Shown: positions 35,134 through 43,326 of the stretch, one piece after another
Layout of the letters: every line of letters starts with the position of its first letter
Numbering within the stretch: position 1 is the stretch's first letter
DNA from: Glaciihabitans sp. dw_435
GTDB taxonomy: Bacteria; Actinomycetota; Actinomycetes; Actinomycetales; Microbacteriaceae
Direction of reading: 5' to 3'
Assembly: GCF_018449675.1 (NCBI RefSeq)
Contig: NZ_JAAVUZ010000003.1
Location: forward strand, 351,023-415,022
DNA length: 64,000 nt
Made by a program: the position numbers and the translations under genes
Notes under the pieces: generated by a model
The model's database searches: none
The model's input: the letters and a program-made list of their open reading frames with translations, nothing else
What the model was told of the DNA's origin: nothing

Positions 35134-36047
35134 GCGCCAGAAAACAGTCGCGCCGCGGCAGTAGCGAACCCGCGGAAGAACATCACGACGAACGCTGGAT
35201 GGCCTCCTACATGGACATGGTCACCGTGCTGATGTGCATGTTCATCGTTTTGTACGCGATGTCGAGCGTCGATGTCGACAAATTCGAAAAATTGCGGATG
35301 TCCCTGTCCACCGGTTTCGGCACCACCGCGACTAACTACGCCGACACCGCCACCGGCATCGTCGTTCCGCCTGATCTGATCGGCGACAAGGGCACGCTCA
35401 CCGCGACCAACGTCGAGGGCGACCCGGTCGATCCCAAGGATCTGGACCTGGCGAAGAACGAACTCGACGGCCTGCTGAAGATCCGGGATCGCATTGACGC
35501 GGGACTCGAGGCACAGGGACTGCAGTCCACCGTGAAATACGAGGTCGACGCCCGGGGACTCACCACACGGCTCGTGGGGGCGGAAACGTTCTTCGATGGC
35601 AACAGCGACGTGCTGACGCCCAAGGCGCGGCGCGTCCTCGCCACGATCGGTTCGGTTCTCGCGAGCATTCCGCACCAGGTGTCGGTGGAGGGTCACGCGG
35701 ACCCCCACGGTTCATCCGGTCCGTTCCCCACTGACTGGGAGCTGTCGAGCGCCCGCGCAACCACCGTTGTGCGGTACTTCGTGGACCGCAGCCATGTCGC
35801 GGGAAAACGCGCGAGCGCCGTCGGGTACGGCTCTACCCGCCCCATCTCCACCGGCACGAGTGTCACGGCGATCGCCGCCAACCGTCGGGTGGACATCGTC
35901 ATCGTGTCGGGAGCTCCCGAATCCGTGCGCACGCTCCTGCCGAACCTGCTGAATGAGCTGAGCCACCCCTCGTCGTCCGCGACCCCCTCCGCACCCGCCA
36001 CGAACGACGCACCGATCGACCAGGCAGAAACTCCGCCAAAGCACTGA
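35130..36047 (+). CDS. motB: Flagellar motor stator protein MotB
   Basis: 305 residues from GTG 35130. A basic N-terminus is followed by one membrane helix with the ion-binding Asp29 (WMASYMDMVTVLMCMFIVLYAMSS-like, D in YMD). The C-terminal OmpA-like domain binds peptidoglycan (VSVEGHADPHGSS; ELSSARATTVVRYF; GYGSTRPI). It anchors the stator. Whether protons or sodium are used cannot be read reliably. No fliL follows. Confidence 0.95.
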   Translation: MSARKQSRRGSSEPAEEHHDERWMASYMDMVTVLMCMFIVLYAMSSVDVDKFEKLRMSLSTGFGTTATNYADTATGIVVPPDLIGDKGTLTATNVEGDPVDPKDLDLAKNELDGLLKIRDRIDAGLEAQGLQSTVKYEVDARGLTTRLVGAETFFDGNSDVLTPKARRVLATIGSVLASIPHQVSVEGHADPHGSSGPFPTDWELSSARATTVVRYFVDRSHVAGKRASAVGYGSTRPISTGTSVTAIAANRRVDIVIVSGAPESVRTLLPNLLNELSHPSSSATPSAPATNDAPIDQAETPPKH

Positions 36048-36071
36048 GGCGTTTTTGCCGCCGGGGGTACC

Positions 36072-36098
36072 TAACGGGTGCGTCGCAGCGACCGATAG
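36072..36098 (+). promoter_or_regulatory. Sigma-28-type promoter of the fliM operon
   Basis: TAAC at 36072-36075, 15 bases, ACCGATAG at 36091-36098. The fliM GTG begins at 36107, only eight bases after the element, so the transcript would start at or almost at the start codon. Confidence 0.82.
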
Positions 36099-36106
36099 TT
36101 CCCGCT

Positions 36107-37015
36107 GTGACATCCACCCGCATCTCCCGCGCTCCGGGCGCCAGCACGAGGAACGTCGACGTCTACGACTTCCGTCGTCCGACGACGCTCGCCCGTGAGC
36201 ACTCCCGCGCGCTCGAACTTGCCTTCGAGACCTTCGCCCGCCAGTGGGGAACCCAGCTCACCGCCAACATCCGCGCCCGGTCGCACGTCACCTTCGAGAC
36301 CGTGTTGATGAACACCTACGACGAGTACGCCGCGTCGCTTCCCTCGTCCACCGTGATGGTGCTGTGCACCCTCGGAGATCTCGACGCCGACGCGAAGGCC
36401 GTCATTCAGTTTCCGACGGGCGCGGCCCTGTCGTGGTTCAGCCACATGCTCGGCGGCACGGGTGTGCACAACGAGGCGGAGCGCAACCTCACCCAGATGG
36501 AGCAGACCCTGCTGCGCAAGCTCGTCGTCGACATTCTCGATGACCTGCGGTACTCGCTCGGCCCGCTGCTGTCCGCCGACATCGCCATCGACGCGATCCA
36601 CCACAACTCGCAGTTCGCGCAGGCCGCGGGCACGACGGAGCTGATGATCGTCGCGTCCTTCACCGTCCAGTCGGGCGAGCAAACGGCTCCGGCCACCCTG
36701 GCCATCCCGGCGGACGCCATCCTGCGCCGGCTGGGCGACGCGAACCCGGTGATCAATGCCGCCGACGCCCGCGCCCTCGTCCAGCTGCAGCTATCCCGCG
36801 TGCCCGTCGACGTCGCCCTGCAGATTCCGTCGGTCGCGGTCACACCCGCCACCATCCTCGGTCTGACCGTGGGCGACGTCATCCCACTCGGACACCCCAA
36901 ACACAAGCCACTCGATCTCGCCGTCGGCGGGCAGCAACTCGCGACGGCCGCCGTCGGAGCCAACGGTTCCCGCATGGCCTGCGTCGTAATCGAAACCCAG
37001 GAGACACCCCGATGA
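36107..37015 (+). CDS. fliM: Flagellar motor switch protein FliM
   Basis: 302 residues from GTG 36107. It starts MTSTRISRAPGASTRNVDVYDFRRPTTL: the family Y-D-F-R-R-P is present but the usual N-terminal CheY-binding peptide (E-I-D-A-L-L type) is absent. The CheC-like middle (VLCTLGDLDADAKAVIQF; RNLTQMEQTLLRKLVVDIL) and the C-terminal SpoA domain (VALQIPSVAVTPATILGLTVGDVIPL) are normal. It forms the C ring and sets rotation sense. Overlaps fliN by four bases. Confidence 0.92.
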   Translation: MTSTRISRAPGASTRNVDVYDFRRPTTLAREHSRALELAFETFARQWGTQLTANIRARSHVTFETVLMNTYDEYAASLPSSTVMVLCTLGDLDADAKAVIQFPTGAALSWFSHMLGGTGVHNEAERNLTQMEQTLLRKLVVDILDDLRYSLGPLLSADIAIDAIHHNSQFAQAAGTTELMIVASFTVQSGEQTAPATLAIPADAILRRLGDANPVINAADARALVQLQLSRVPVDVALQIPSVAVTPATILGLTVGDVIPLGHPKHKPLDLAVGGQQLATAAVGANGSRMACVVIETQETPR

Positions 37016-37707
37016 CCGCAACGACGACCATCCACGATGAGGCGGCCGCGGCCCTCGTCGCGCTTCTTCCCACGACCGGCCAACTCCGCCCCGTACTGCG
37101 ATCCCCGTCGGCCGACCTGCCGGCGATCACGGGCGAAGCGGTGCTCGCCACCTTCGTGGGCTCGCCCTCGGCGGACGTCGCCATCCATCTGGTGGATGCC
37201 CCGAGCGTGACACCGGATGGCTCGGGCCTCGTGTCGCTCGTCGATCTGTTCACCCCCGCGCTCCAGGCAGCAACGGGTGTGCTCGGCACCGGCGTCCTGG
37301 GGGAGGCCCAGCTCGGCACGGCCTCCGACATCGTCACATCGCCCGACACCGTCGTCTTCGAGCTGTGGGACACCACCGACTTCGCCGGCTGGTTCGCGCT
37401 GCGTATCCGCACCAACGGCACCGCCACCGGGGGAGCGGCATCCGATGACTCGGTGGCCGCCAAGCTCAACCGCATCAACGACGTCGAGATGGCCCTCACG
37501 GTTGAGATCGGCCGCACCCGGATGTCGGTGCGCGACGTTCTCGCGCTGGAACCCGGCGCCGTCATCGAGCTCGACCGCTCGGCGGGAGCCCCCGCCGACA
37601 TCATGCTCAACGGTCGGCTCATCGCCCACGGCGAGGTCGTCGTGGTCGACCAAGACTACGCGGTGCGCGTCACGCGCATCCTCGACGTGCAGGACGGCCT
37701 GAGCTAA
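37012..37707 (+). CDS. fliN: Flagellar motor switch protein FliN with N-terminal extension
   Basis: 231 residues. The last ~80 residues are a SpoA domain (LNRINDVEMALTVEIGRTRMSVRDVLALEPGAVIELDRSAGAPADIMLNGRLIAHGEVVVVD pattern, broken here into its motifs INDVEMALTVEIG, VLALEPGAVIEL and NGRLIAHGEVV). About 140 extra N-terminal residues resemble the CheC/FliY-like part, so it is intermediate between FliN (about 137) and FliY (about 380). It completes the C ring with FliM. Overlaps fliM by four bases. Confidence 0.9.
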   Translation: MTATTTIHDEAAAALVALLPTTGQLRPVLRSPSADLPAITGEAVLATFVGSPSADVAIHLVDAPSVTPDGSGLVSLVDLFTPALQAATGVLGTGVLGEAQLGTASDIVTSPDTVVFELWDTTDFAGWFALRIRTNGTATGGAASDDSVAAKLNRINDVEMALTVEIGRTRMSVRDVLALEPGAVIELDRSAGAPADIMLNGRLIAHGEVVVVDQDYAVRVTRILDVQDGLS

Positions 37708-38217
37708 GTGGATGTCATTGCCGTAGGCCTGCGGGTGCTCGTCTCCCTCGCCGCCGTTCTCGCCGTCATTTGGTATGCGCACAAGCGCATCACCAAGGGC
37801 AGGGGTGCGCCGGCGGCGAAGGCGATTTCCGTGGTCGGACGGCAGGGCATCGGACAAAAGGCGTCCGTCATCATCGTCGAGGCCGACGGCAAGCGGCTGC
37901 TGCTCGGCGTCACGGAGCGGTCGGTCACCGTCCTCAGCGACCTGACCGCCGAGGCCGCGCAGCCATACCGGACACCGACCTCACTCCACCCACGGACCGT
38001 CCCCGTCGCCGTCACCTTCGACGACCACATGAAGACCGCGGCAGGCGAAAGCAACCTGCCCGAGGTACCGGTCGCCGCGACAGCCGCCAGTATCCGACCG
38101 ACGTTCGTCGCCCCCACCCTTTCACCCGCATCGCACGGATTGCTCAGCGGGTCCATCCTTTCTGCGGAGACATGGAAGCGCTTCCTGACTGTTCTTAGGC
38201 AGGAACGCTCGAAATGA
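37708..38217 (+). CDS. fliO: Flagellar biosynthesis protein FliO
   Basis: 169 residues, GTG start right after the fliN stop. One N-terminal membrane helix (VGLRVLVSLAAVLAVIWYAHKRI) is followed by the FliO-type cytoplasmic beta domain (ISVVGRQGIGQKASVIIVEADGKRLLLGVTERSVTVLS, split). It assists FliP assembly of the export gate. Short overlap with fliP. The family is weakly conserved; the call rests on helix, beta domain and position. Confidence 0.85.
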   Translation: MDVIAVGLRVLVSLAAVLAVIWYAHKRITKGRGAPAAKAISVVGRQGIGQKASVIIVEADGKRLLLGVTERSVTVLSDLTAEAAQPYRTPTSLHPRTVPVAVTFDDHMKTAAGESNLPEVPVAATAASIRPTFVAPTLSPASHGLLSGSILSAETWKRFLTVLRQERSK

Positions 38218-39062
38218 CTTCACCCTCGACCCGGGTCTCCCGGTCGAGCGGCATCACGCGGGTAGCCATTGCGATTGGCCTCCTGCTGATCGTCGTCTTT
38301 GCAATTCTCACCATCTCGGCATCGGCCGGCTACGCGGCACCGTCAGCTCCGGTGCACCCGACCGCGCCGGCGACCCCCACCCCGCCGACCAGCGGCGGGT
38401 TCAGCGTCGACGTCAACGGACCCGACGGCGCACCGTCATCCGCCATCGTCACCCTCATCGGCATCACGCTGCTGTCGGTAGCTCCCGCCCTGCTGCTCAT
38501 GATGACGTCGTTCACCAAGATCTTTGTGGTGCTGGCCATGACCCGCAACGCGCTGTCACTGCCGTCAATCCCGCCGAACCAGGTGCTGGCTGGACTCGCC
38601 CTGTTCCTGTCGCTGTTCATCATGTGGCCGGTACTGACCGACGTGAACAATCTCGGCGTGCAGCCCTATCTCGACGGCAAGCTCAACTTCGACCAGGCGG
38701 TCGCCGCCGGCTCCGAACCGCTGCGGCACTGGATGCTCGCCTTCACCCGCCAGGAAGACCTCGCGCTGATGACGCGCGCCTCCGGCCAGGCGAACCCGAA
38801 CAATCCCGAGGACGTCACGCTCATCACGCTGATCCCCGCGTTCCTCATCTCCGAACTGCGCGCCGCTTTCATCATCGGCTTCGTCATCTTCATCCCGTTC
38901 CTGGTGATCGACCTCGTCGTCGCTTCGGCGCTGATGTCCATGGGAATGATGATGCTGCCGCCGGTCATGATCTCCCTGCCCTTCAAAATCCTGCTGTTCG
39001 TGCTCGTGGACGGCTGGGGGCTCATCATCACCTCCCTCATCACCAGTTACCAGAGCGGATAG
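38214..39062 (+). CDS. fliP: Flagellar export gate protein FliP
   Basis: 282 residues with a cleavable-type N-terminal signal segment (IAIGLLLIVVFAILTISASAGYAAP), a Pro/Thr-rich periplasmic-side linker and the FliP core: LLMMTSFTKIFVVLAMTRNALS, then LITLIPAFLISELRAAFIIGFVIFIPFLVIDLVV in parts, then MMMLPPVMISLPFKILLFVLVDGW. FliP, FliQ and FliR build the export channel. Start overlaps fliO by four bases. Confidence 0.95.
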   Translation: MTSPSTRVSRSSGITRVAIAIGLLLIVVFAILTISASAGYAAPSAPVHPTAPATPTPPTSGGFSVDVNGPDGAPSSAIVTLIGITLLSVAPALLLMMTSFTKIFVVLAMTRNALSLPSIPPNQVLAGLALFLSLFIMWPVLTDVNNLGVQPYLDGKLNFDQAVAAGSEPLRHWMLAFTRQEDLALMTRASGQANPNNPEDVTLITLIPAFLISELRAAFIIGFVIFIPFLVIDLVVASALMSMGMMMLPPVMISLPFKILLFVLVDGWGLIITSLITSYQSG

Positions 39063-39066
39063 CGCC

Positions 39067-39342
39067 GTGAACACCAGTGATCTCCTCGATATCGGAACGC
39101 AGGCCCTCCTGCTGGCCGCGAAACTCAGCGCCCCGATCCTCATCACCGCGCTCGTGGTCGGCTTCGCCATCTCGCTCTTCCAGTCGATCACCCAGATCCA
39201 GGAGGTCACTCTCTCCTTCGTCCCAAAGGCCGTGGCTGTCGCCATCGCGCTGCTGGTCTGCGGTCACTGGATGATCGCGGAATCCGTCACCTTCACCCAC
39301 CAGATGTTCGACAAGATTCCCTCGCTCGTCGGGGCGGGCTAA
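39067..39342 (+). CDS. fliQ: Flagellar export gate protein FliQ
   Basis: 91 residues, GTG start. Two membrane hairpin helices with the FliQ signatures PILITALVVGFAISLFQSITQIQEVTLSFVPK (in pieces) and a short acidic end. It wraps the FliP-FliR channel in four copies. Four bases after fliP, three before fliR. Confidence 0.94.
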   Translation: MNTSDLLDIGTQALLLAAKLSAPILITALVVGFAISLFQSITQIQEVTLSFVPKAVAVAIALLVCGHWMIAESVTFTHQMFDKIPSLVGAG

Positions 39343-39344
39343 TC

Positions 39345-40103
39345 GTGAACATCCCGCTGAACCTCCAGTGGATCGAAGCCGTCATGCTCGCGAGCGTGCG
39401 CATGGCGGCGTTCATCGTGATCGCGCCCCCGTTCTCCTACCGCGGCTTCCCGGCACGCGTGAAGGTCACCCTCGCGGTGGGGCTCGCGATCGCCGTTTCT
39501 CCCCGTGTCGTGCCGACATACAGGCAGACGGATGACGCGGGGTTCTTCGCATCTCTCGTCACCGAGCTTCTCGTGGGCGCCGTCCTGGGTTTCCTCGTCT
39601 TCCTCGCGTTCGCCGCCGTGCAGTCCGCCGGCAACCTCATCGACACGTTCGGAGGATTCCAGCTGGCGCAGGCCTTCGATCCGCAGATGCTGACGAACGG
39701 CGCGCAGTTCAGCCGTCTGTTCAACATGGCCGCCCTCGCGCTGATGCTCGCCTCCGGCGCCTACCAACTGGTGCTCGGGGGACTCTTCCGCAGTTTCGAC
39801 GCCATCCCGCTGGGTGCTGGCATCGATCTCGCGGCATCCGTCGACGTCATGGTCGCCGGGGTGGCGCAGATGTTCCTCGCTGCTGTGCAGATCGCCGGGC
39901 CACTGCTCATCGTCCTGTTCCTCGCGGACGCCGGCCTCGGCCTCCTCACACGCGTCGCGCCCGCGCTCAACGCGTTCGCCCTCGGCTTCCCGCTGAAGAT
40001 CATGCTGACCCTCACCCTCGGAGGGCTCGTCTTCGCCGCCCTTCCCTCGATCGTCGCGTCCATCACCGGTAAGGCCGTTGACGCGATCATGGGGGTGGGA
40101 TGA
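39345..40103 (+). CDS. fliR: Flagellar export gate protein FliR
   Basis: 252 residues, GTG start. Six or so membrane helices with FliR features: VRMAAFIVIAPPFSYRGFPARVKVTLA at the N-terminus, FGGFQLAQAFDPQM and the C-terminal LLTRVAPALNAFALGFPLKIMLTLTLGG. It seals the export channel and contacts FlhB. The flhB GTG follows four bases later. Confidence 0.94.
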   Translation: MNIPLNLQWIEAVMLASVRMAAFIVIAPPFSYRGFPARVKVTLAVGLAIAVSPRVVPTYRQTDDAGFFASLVTELLVGAVLGFLVFLAFAAVQSAGNLIDTFGGFQLAQAFDPQMLTNGAQFSRLFNMAALALMLASGAYQLVLGGLFRSFDAIPLGAGIDLAASVDVMVAGVAQMFLAAVQIAGPLLIVLFLADAGLGLLTRVAPALNAFALGFPLKIMLTLTLGGLVFAALPSIVASITGKAVDAIMGVG

Positions 40104-40106
40104 CCC

Positions 40107-41288
40107 GTGTCTGACGCACAGGAAAGAACCGAGAAAGCCACCGACAAGCGGATGAAGGATGTCCGCTCGAAGGGCAAGCTGCAGAAATCGCAGGACGTGA
40201 CGGCCTGGCTCGGCGTGGGAGCGGCCGGCGTGCTCATTCCCGCGACCATCGCCGCCGGAACCACCGCGGTCACGCACCAGCTCTTCACCGTCGGCGCCGT
40301 CGCGTCCCACCCCGAGCCGGGTATCGCCATGGATGCCCTGTACGACGGGCTGGGGTCCATCGGGCCGATCATGGGCGGGATGCTGGCCGCCGTCGCCATC
40401 GCCGTGCTCGCCGGATCCGTCGCGCAGGGCGGTGTGCACATCAAGACCAAGCTCCTGCGCTTCGACCAGTTCGACATGCTGGCGGGAATCAAGCGCACCT
40501 TCGGCACGCAGGCGCTCTGGCAGGGAGCAAAGTCGCTGCTGAAGACCGGCGTCATCGGCGGGGTGTTGTACATCGTCATCCAGACGCTCATGCCCGTGCT
40601 GATGACGAGCGGGGGACTATCGGTCGCCGCGGTGGTCGAGGCAGGGACATCCGGTGCCTGGTCCCTGCTCATCGCCGCCGTCGCAGCGGGACTCGCCCTC
40701 GCCGCTGTCGACGTGTTCGTCGTCATGCGCAAGAACAGCAAGCAGACCAAGATGACGAAAAAGGAGGTCACCGACGAGAACAAGAACTCGGATGGCGACC
40801 CCCTCGTCAAGTCGCAACGACGTTCCCGCCAGCTGCAGATGAGCCGCAGCCGCATGATGTCGTCGGTGGCCGACGCGGATGTGGTGCTCATCAACCCGAC
40901 CGAGTTTGCCGTCGCCCTGCGGTACGAGCCGGGCAAGTCCGCTCCGCGTGTCGTAGCGAAGGGCAAGGGCGTCATCGCGGCGCGCATCCGCGAGGAAGCC
41001 GAGAAGCACGCGGTGCCCATGGTGAAGGACATTCCCCTCACGCGGGCGTTGCACGCCGCGTGCGAGTTGGGGCACGAGATCCCCGTGCCGTTCTACTCGG
41101 CGATCGCCACGGTGCTCACGTTTGTCGCTGCGCTGAAGGCGCGCGGCTCGGCCCGCGGCGTCCATACCCTGGCCAGACCCGTCGTCATTCCCGAGCCCGC
41201 GCCTGCGCGCGGGTCATCCGCCTCATCCACCACCGCGTCGCCAACCACCGCATCGCCAACCACAGGAGGATCCCACCGTGAACCGTAA
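40107..41288 (+). CDS. flhB: Flagellar export switch protein FlhB
   Basis: 393 residues, GTG start. The N-terminus has DAQERTEKATDKRMKDVRSKGKLQKSQD, then four membrane helices, then the cytoplasmic domain. The autocleavage site, NPTH in most relatives, here reads Asn263-Pro-Thr-Glu266 (LINPTEFAVALRYEPG). FlhB cleavage between N and P switches export from hook to filament. A Thr/Ser/Pro-rich C-terminal tail follows. Overlaps flhA by 11 bases. Confidence 0.94.
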   Translation: MSDAQERTEKATDKRMKDVRSKGKLQKSQDVTAWLGVGAAGVLIPATIAAGTTAVTHQLFTVGAVASHPEPGIAMDALYDGLGSIGPIMGGMLAAVAIAVLAGSVAQGGVHIKTKLLRFDQFDMLAGIKRTFGTQALWQGAKSLLKTGVIGGVLYIVIQTLMPVLMTSGGLSVAAVVEAGTSGAWSLLIAAVAAGLALAAVDVFVVMRKNSKQTKMTKKEVTDENKNSDGDPLVKSQRRSRQLQMSRSRMMSSVADADVVLINPTEFAVALRYEPGKSAPRVVAKGKGVIAARIREEAEKHAVPMVKDIPLTRALHAACELGHEIPVPFYSAIATVLTFVAALKARGSARGVHTLARPVVIPEPAPARGSSASSTTASPTTASPTTGGSHREP

Positions 41289-43326
41289 CTGGGCGAAAGT
41301 TGCCGTGCCCGTTGGGGTGGTCGGCATCGTGCTGCTGCTGGTGGTGCCAGTACCTGCCTTCCTGCTCGACGTGCTGATCATCCTCAACATCCTGCTCGCG
41401 CTTGTGGTGCTGCTGACCACGATGTTCGTGCGCAAACCGCTGGACTTCTCGGTGTTCCCGTCGCTGCTGCTGGTGGCAACGCTGTTCCGGCTTGGTCTGA
41501 ACGTGGCATCCACCCGCCTCGTCCTCGGCGACGGGTACGCGGGTCAGGTGATCGCCTCGTTCGGTGAAGTTGCCGTCGGCGGCTCGATCATCATCGGGGC
41601 GGTAATCTTCCTGATCCTCGTGGTAATCCAGTTCGTGGTGGTCACGAAGGGCGCCGAGCGCGTCGCCGAAGTGGGCGCGCGCTTCACGCTGGACGCCATG
41701 CCCGGCAAGCAGATGGCGATCGACGCGGACCTCAACTCCGGGCTTATCACCGACGACCAGGCACGCGAGCGGCGGGCCGAGGTCTCCGCCGAGGCGGACT
41801 TCTACGGTGCGATGGACGGCGCGTCGAAGTTCGTGAAGGGTGACGCCATCGCCGGCATCATCATCATCATTATTAACATCATCGGTGGCATCACGATCGG
41901 TACCGTGCAGCGCGGTATGGCCATCGGCGACGCCGTCAACCACTACACCCTGCTGACGATCGGCGACGGTCTCGTCACCCAGATTCCCGCGCTGCTCATG
42001 GCCGTCTCCACCGGCATGATCGTGACGCGGTCAAACGCCGCGGCCGACCTCGGCTCGACGGTCTCCAAACAGTTGTCGCAGTCGCGCGTCGCCCTGCTCA
42101 TCGCGGGATTCGCCGCGGCGGCGCTCGGACTCATCCCGGGAATGCCGATCATCCCCTTCTTCGTCATCGGCGCCCTGCTCGTATTCGCCAGCTCGCGGGT
42201 GAAGGCATCCGAGGCCCGCCAGCAGGCGCAGCGGCTCGCGGATGACCGCGCGGACCGGGAGCCGAAACCCGAGACGACGGAAGACATCATCGAACAGATG
42301 CGGGTGCACCCGCTCGAGATCACCCTGGCGCCCGACCTGGTGGACATCGTCTCCGGGGCATCCGACGACCTGCTGGCGCGAGTGAAGTCGCTGCGCCGCA
42401 AGGTCGCGATGGAGATGGGGTTCGTCGTGCCGCCGGTGCGCACGCGGGACAGCATCGACCTGCCGTCATCCACCTATTCGATCCGGATCTCCGGCGTCGA
42501 GGCCGGACGCGGCATCGCGCCGGCGGGCAAGGTCCTGGCGCTCGGCGAGTACCTCGAGGCACTCCCCGGCGAAGCGACCGTCGAGCCGGTGTTTGGGCTC
42601 GCGGGTAAGTGGATCCCCAGCGAAATGCGACGCAGTGCGGAGATGGCCGGCGCAACCGTCATCGACCGAGTATCGGTGATCGTCACGCACCTGTCCTCCG
42701 TGATCGCCGACAACGCGGCGCGGCTGCTGACCCGCGAGGACGTCCGGGTACTGACCGACGGGGTAAAGGCGGTCAGCCCGTCCGCGGTGGACGAACTCAC
42801 CCCGAATCCACTCAGCCTCGCCGAGATCCAGCGCGTGCTGCAGGGGCTCCTCGCCGAACAGGTGGCCATCAACGACCTCCCGCGGATCTTCGAAGCGCTC
42901 TCATTGCGCGCCCGCATCTCGACCGATGCCGAGGGTCTCATCGAGGCCGCCCGCCAGGCGCTCGGGCCGGCACTGACCGCCGCCCACCTCGATGGGGGAG
43001 TGCTGCGGGTCATCACGATCGACCCCGCACTGGAGCAGGCGATGCTGGAGAGCATGCGGCCGTCCGAGCACGGCACGCAGATCCTGCTTGACGTGAGTCT
43101 CGTCGAGGCGCTCCTCGTCTCGGTGAAGGACACCGTCGCCGCTCTCGAAGACGCCGGCCAGTCCGCCGTTGTGGTCTGTGCACCGGCCATTCGTCCCGCG
43201 GTTCGGCGACTCATCGCCGCGCGGGTGCATGGGATTCCCGTGCTCTCATACACCGAGGCAACCGCCGCGGAGCTCAACATCGAGACAGTAGGGGTGATCC
43301 GTGCCAACGAGCAGATTTCAGCTTAG
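41278..43326 (+). CDS. flhA: Flagellar export gate protein FlhA
   Basis: 682 residues, GTG start inside the flhB end. The membrane half has about eight helices and the FHIPEP block: RFTLDAMPGKQMAIDADLNSG, then SAEADFYGAMDGASKFVKGDAIAGI. The cytoplasmic half has the ring-forming domains ending ALSYTEATAAELNIETVGVI-like residues. It docks substrate-chaperone complexes and uses the ion gradient. Overlaps the FlhF-like gene by 26 bases. Confidence 0.96.
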   Translation: MNRNWAKVAVPVGVVGIVLLLVVPVPAFLLDVLIILNILLALVVLLTTMFVRKPLDFSVFPSLLLVATLFRLGLNVASTRLVLGDGYAGQVIASFGEVAVGGSIIIGAVIFLILVVIQFVVVTKGAERVAEVGARFTLDAMPGKQMAIDADLNSGLITDDQARERRAEVSAEADFYGAMDGASKFVKGDAIAGIIIIIINIIGGITIGTVQRGMAIGDAVNHYTLLTIGDGLVTQIPALLMAVSTGMIVTRSNAAADLGSTVSKQLSQSRVALLIAGFAAAALGLIPGMPIIPFFVIGALLVFASSRVKASEARQQAQRLADDRADREPKPETTEDIIEQMRVHPLEITLAPDLVDIVSGASDDLLARVKSLRRKVAMEMGFVVPPVRTRDSIDLPSSTYSIRISGVEAGRGIAPAGKVLALGEYLEALPGEATVEPVFGLAGKWIPSEMRRSAEMAGATVIDRVSVIVTHLSSVIADNAARLLTREDVRVLTDGVKAVSPSAVDELTPNPLSLAEIQRVLQGLLAEQVAINDLPRIFEALSLRARISTDAEGLIEAARQALGPALTAAHLDGGVLRVITIDPALEQAMLESMRPSEHGTQILLDVSLVEALLVSVKDTVAALEDAGQSAVVVCAPAIRPAVRRLIAARVHGIPVLSYTEATAAELNIETVGVIRANEQISA

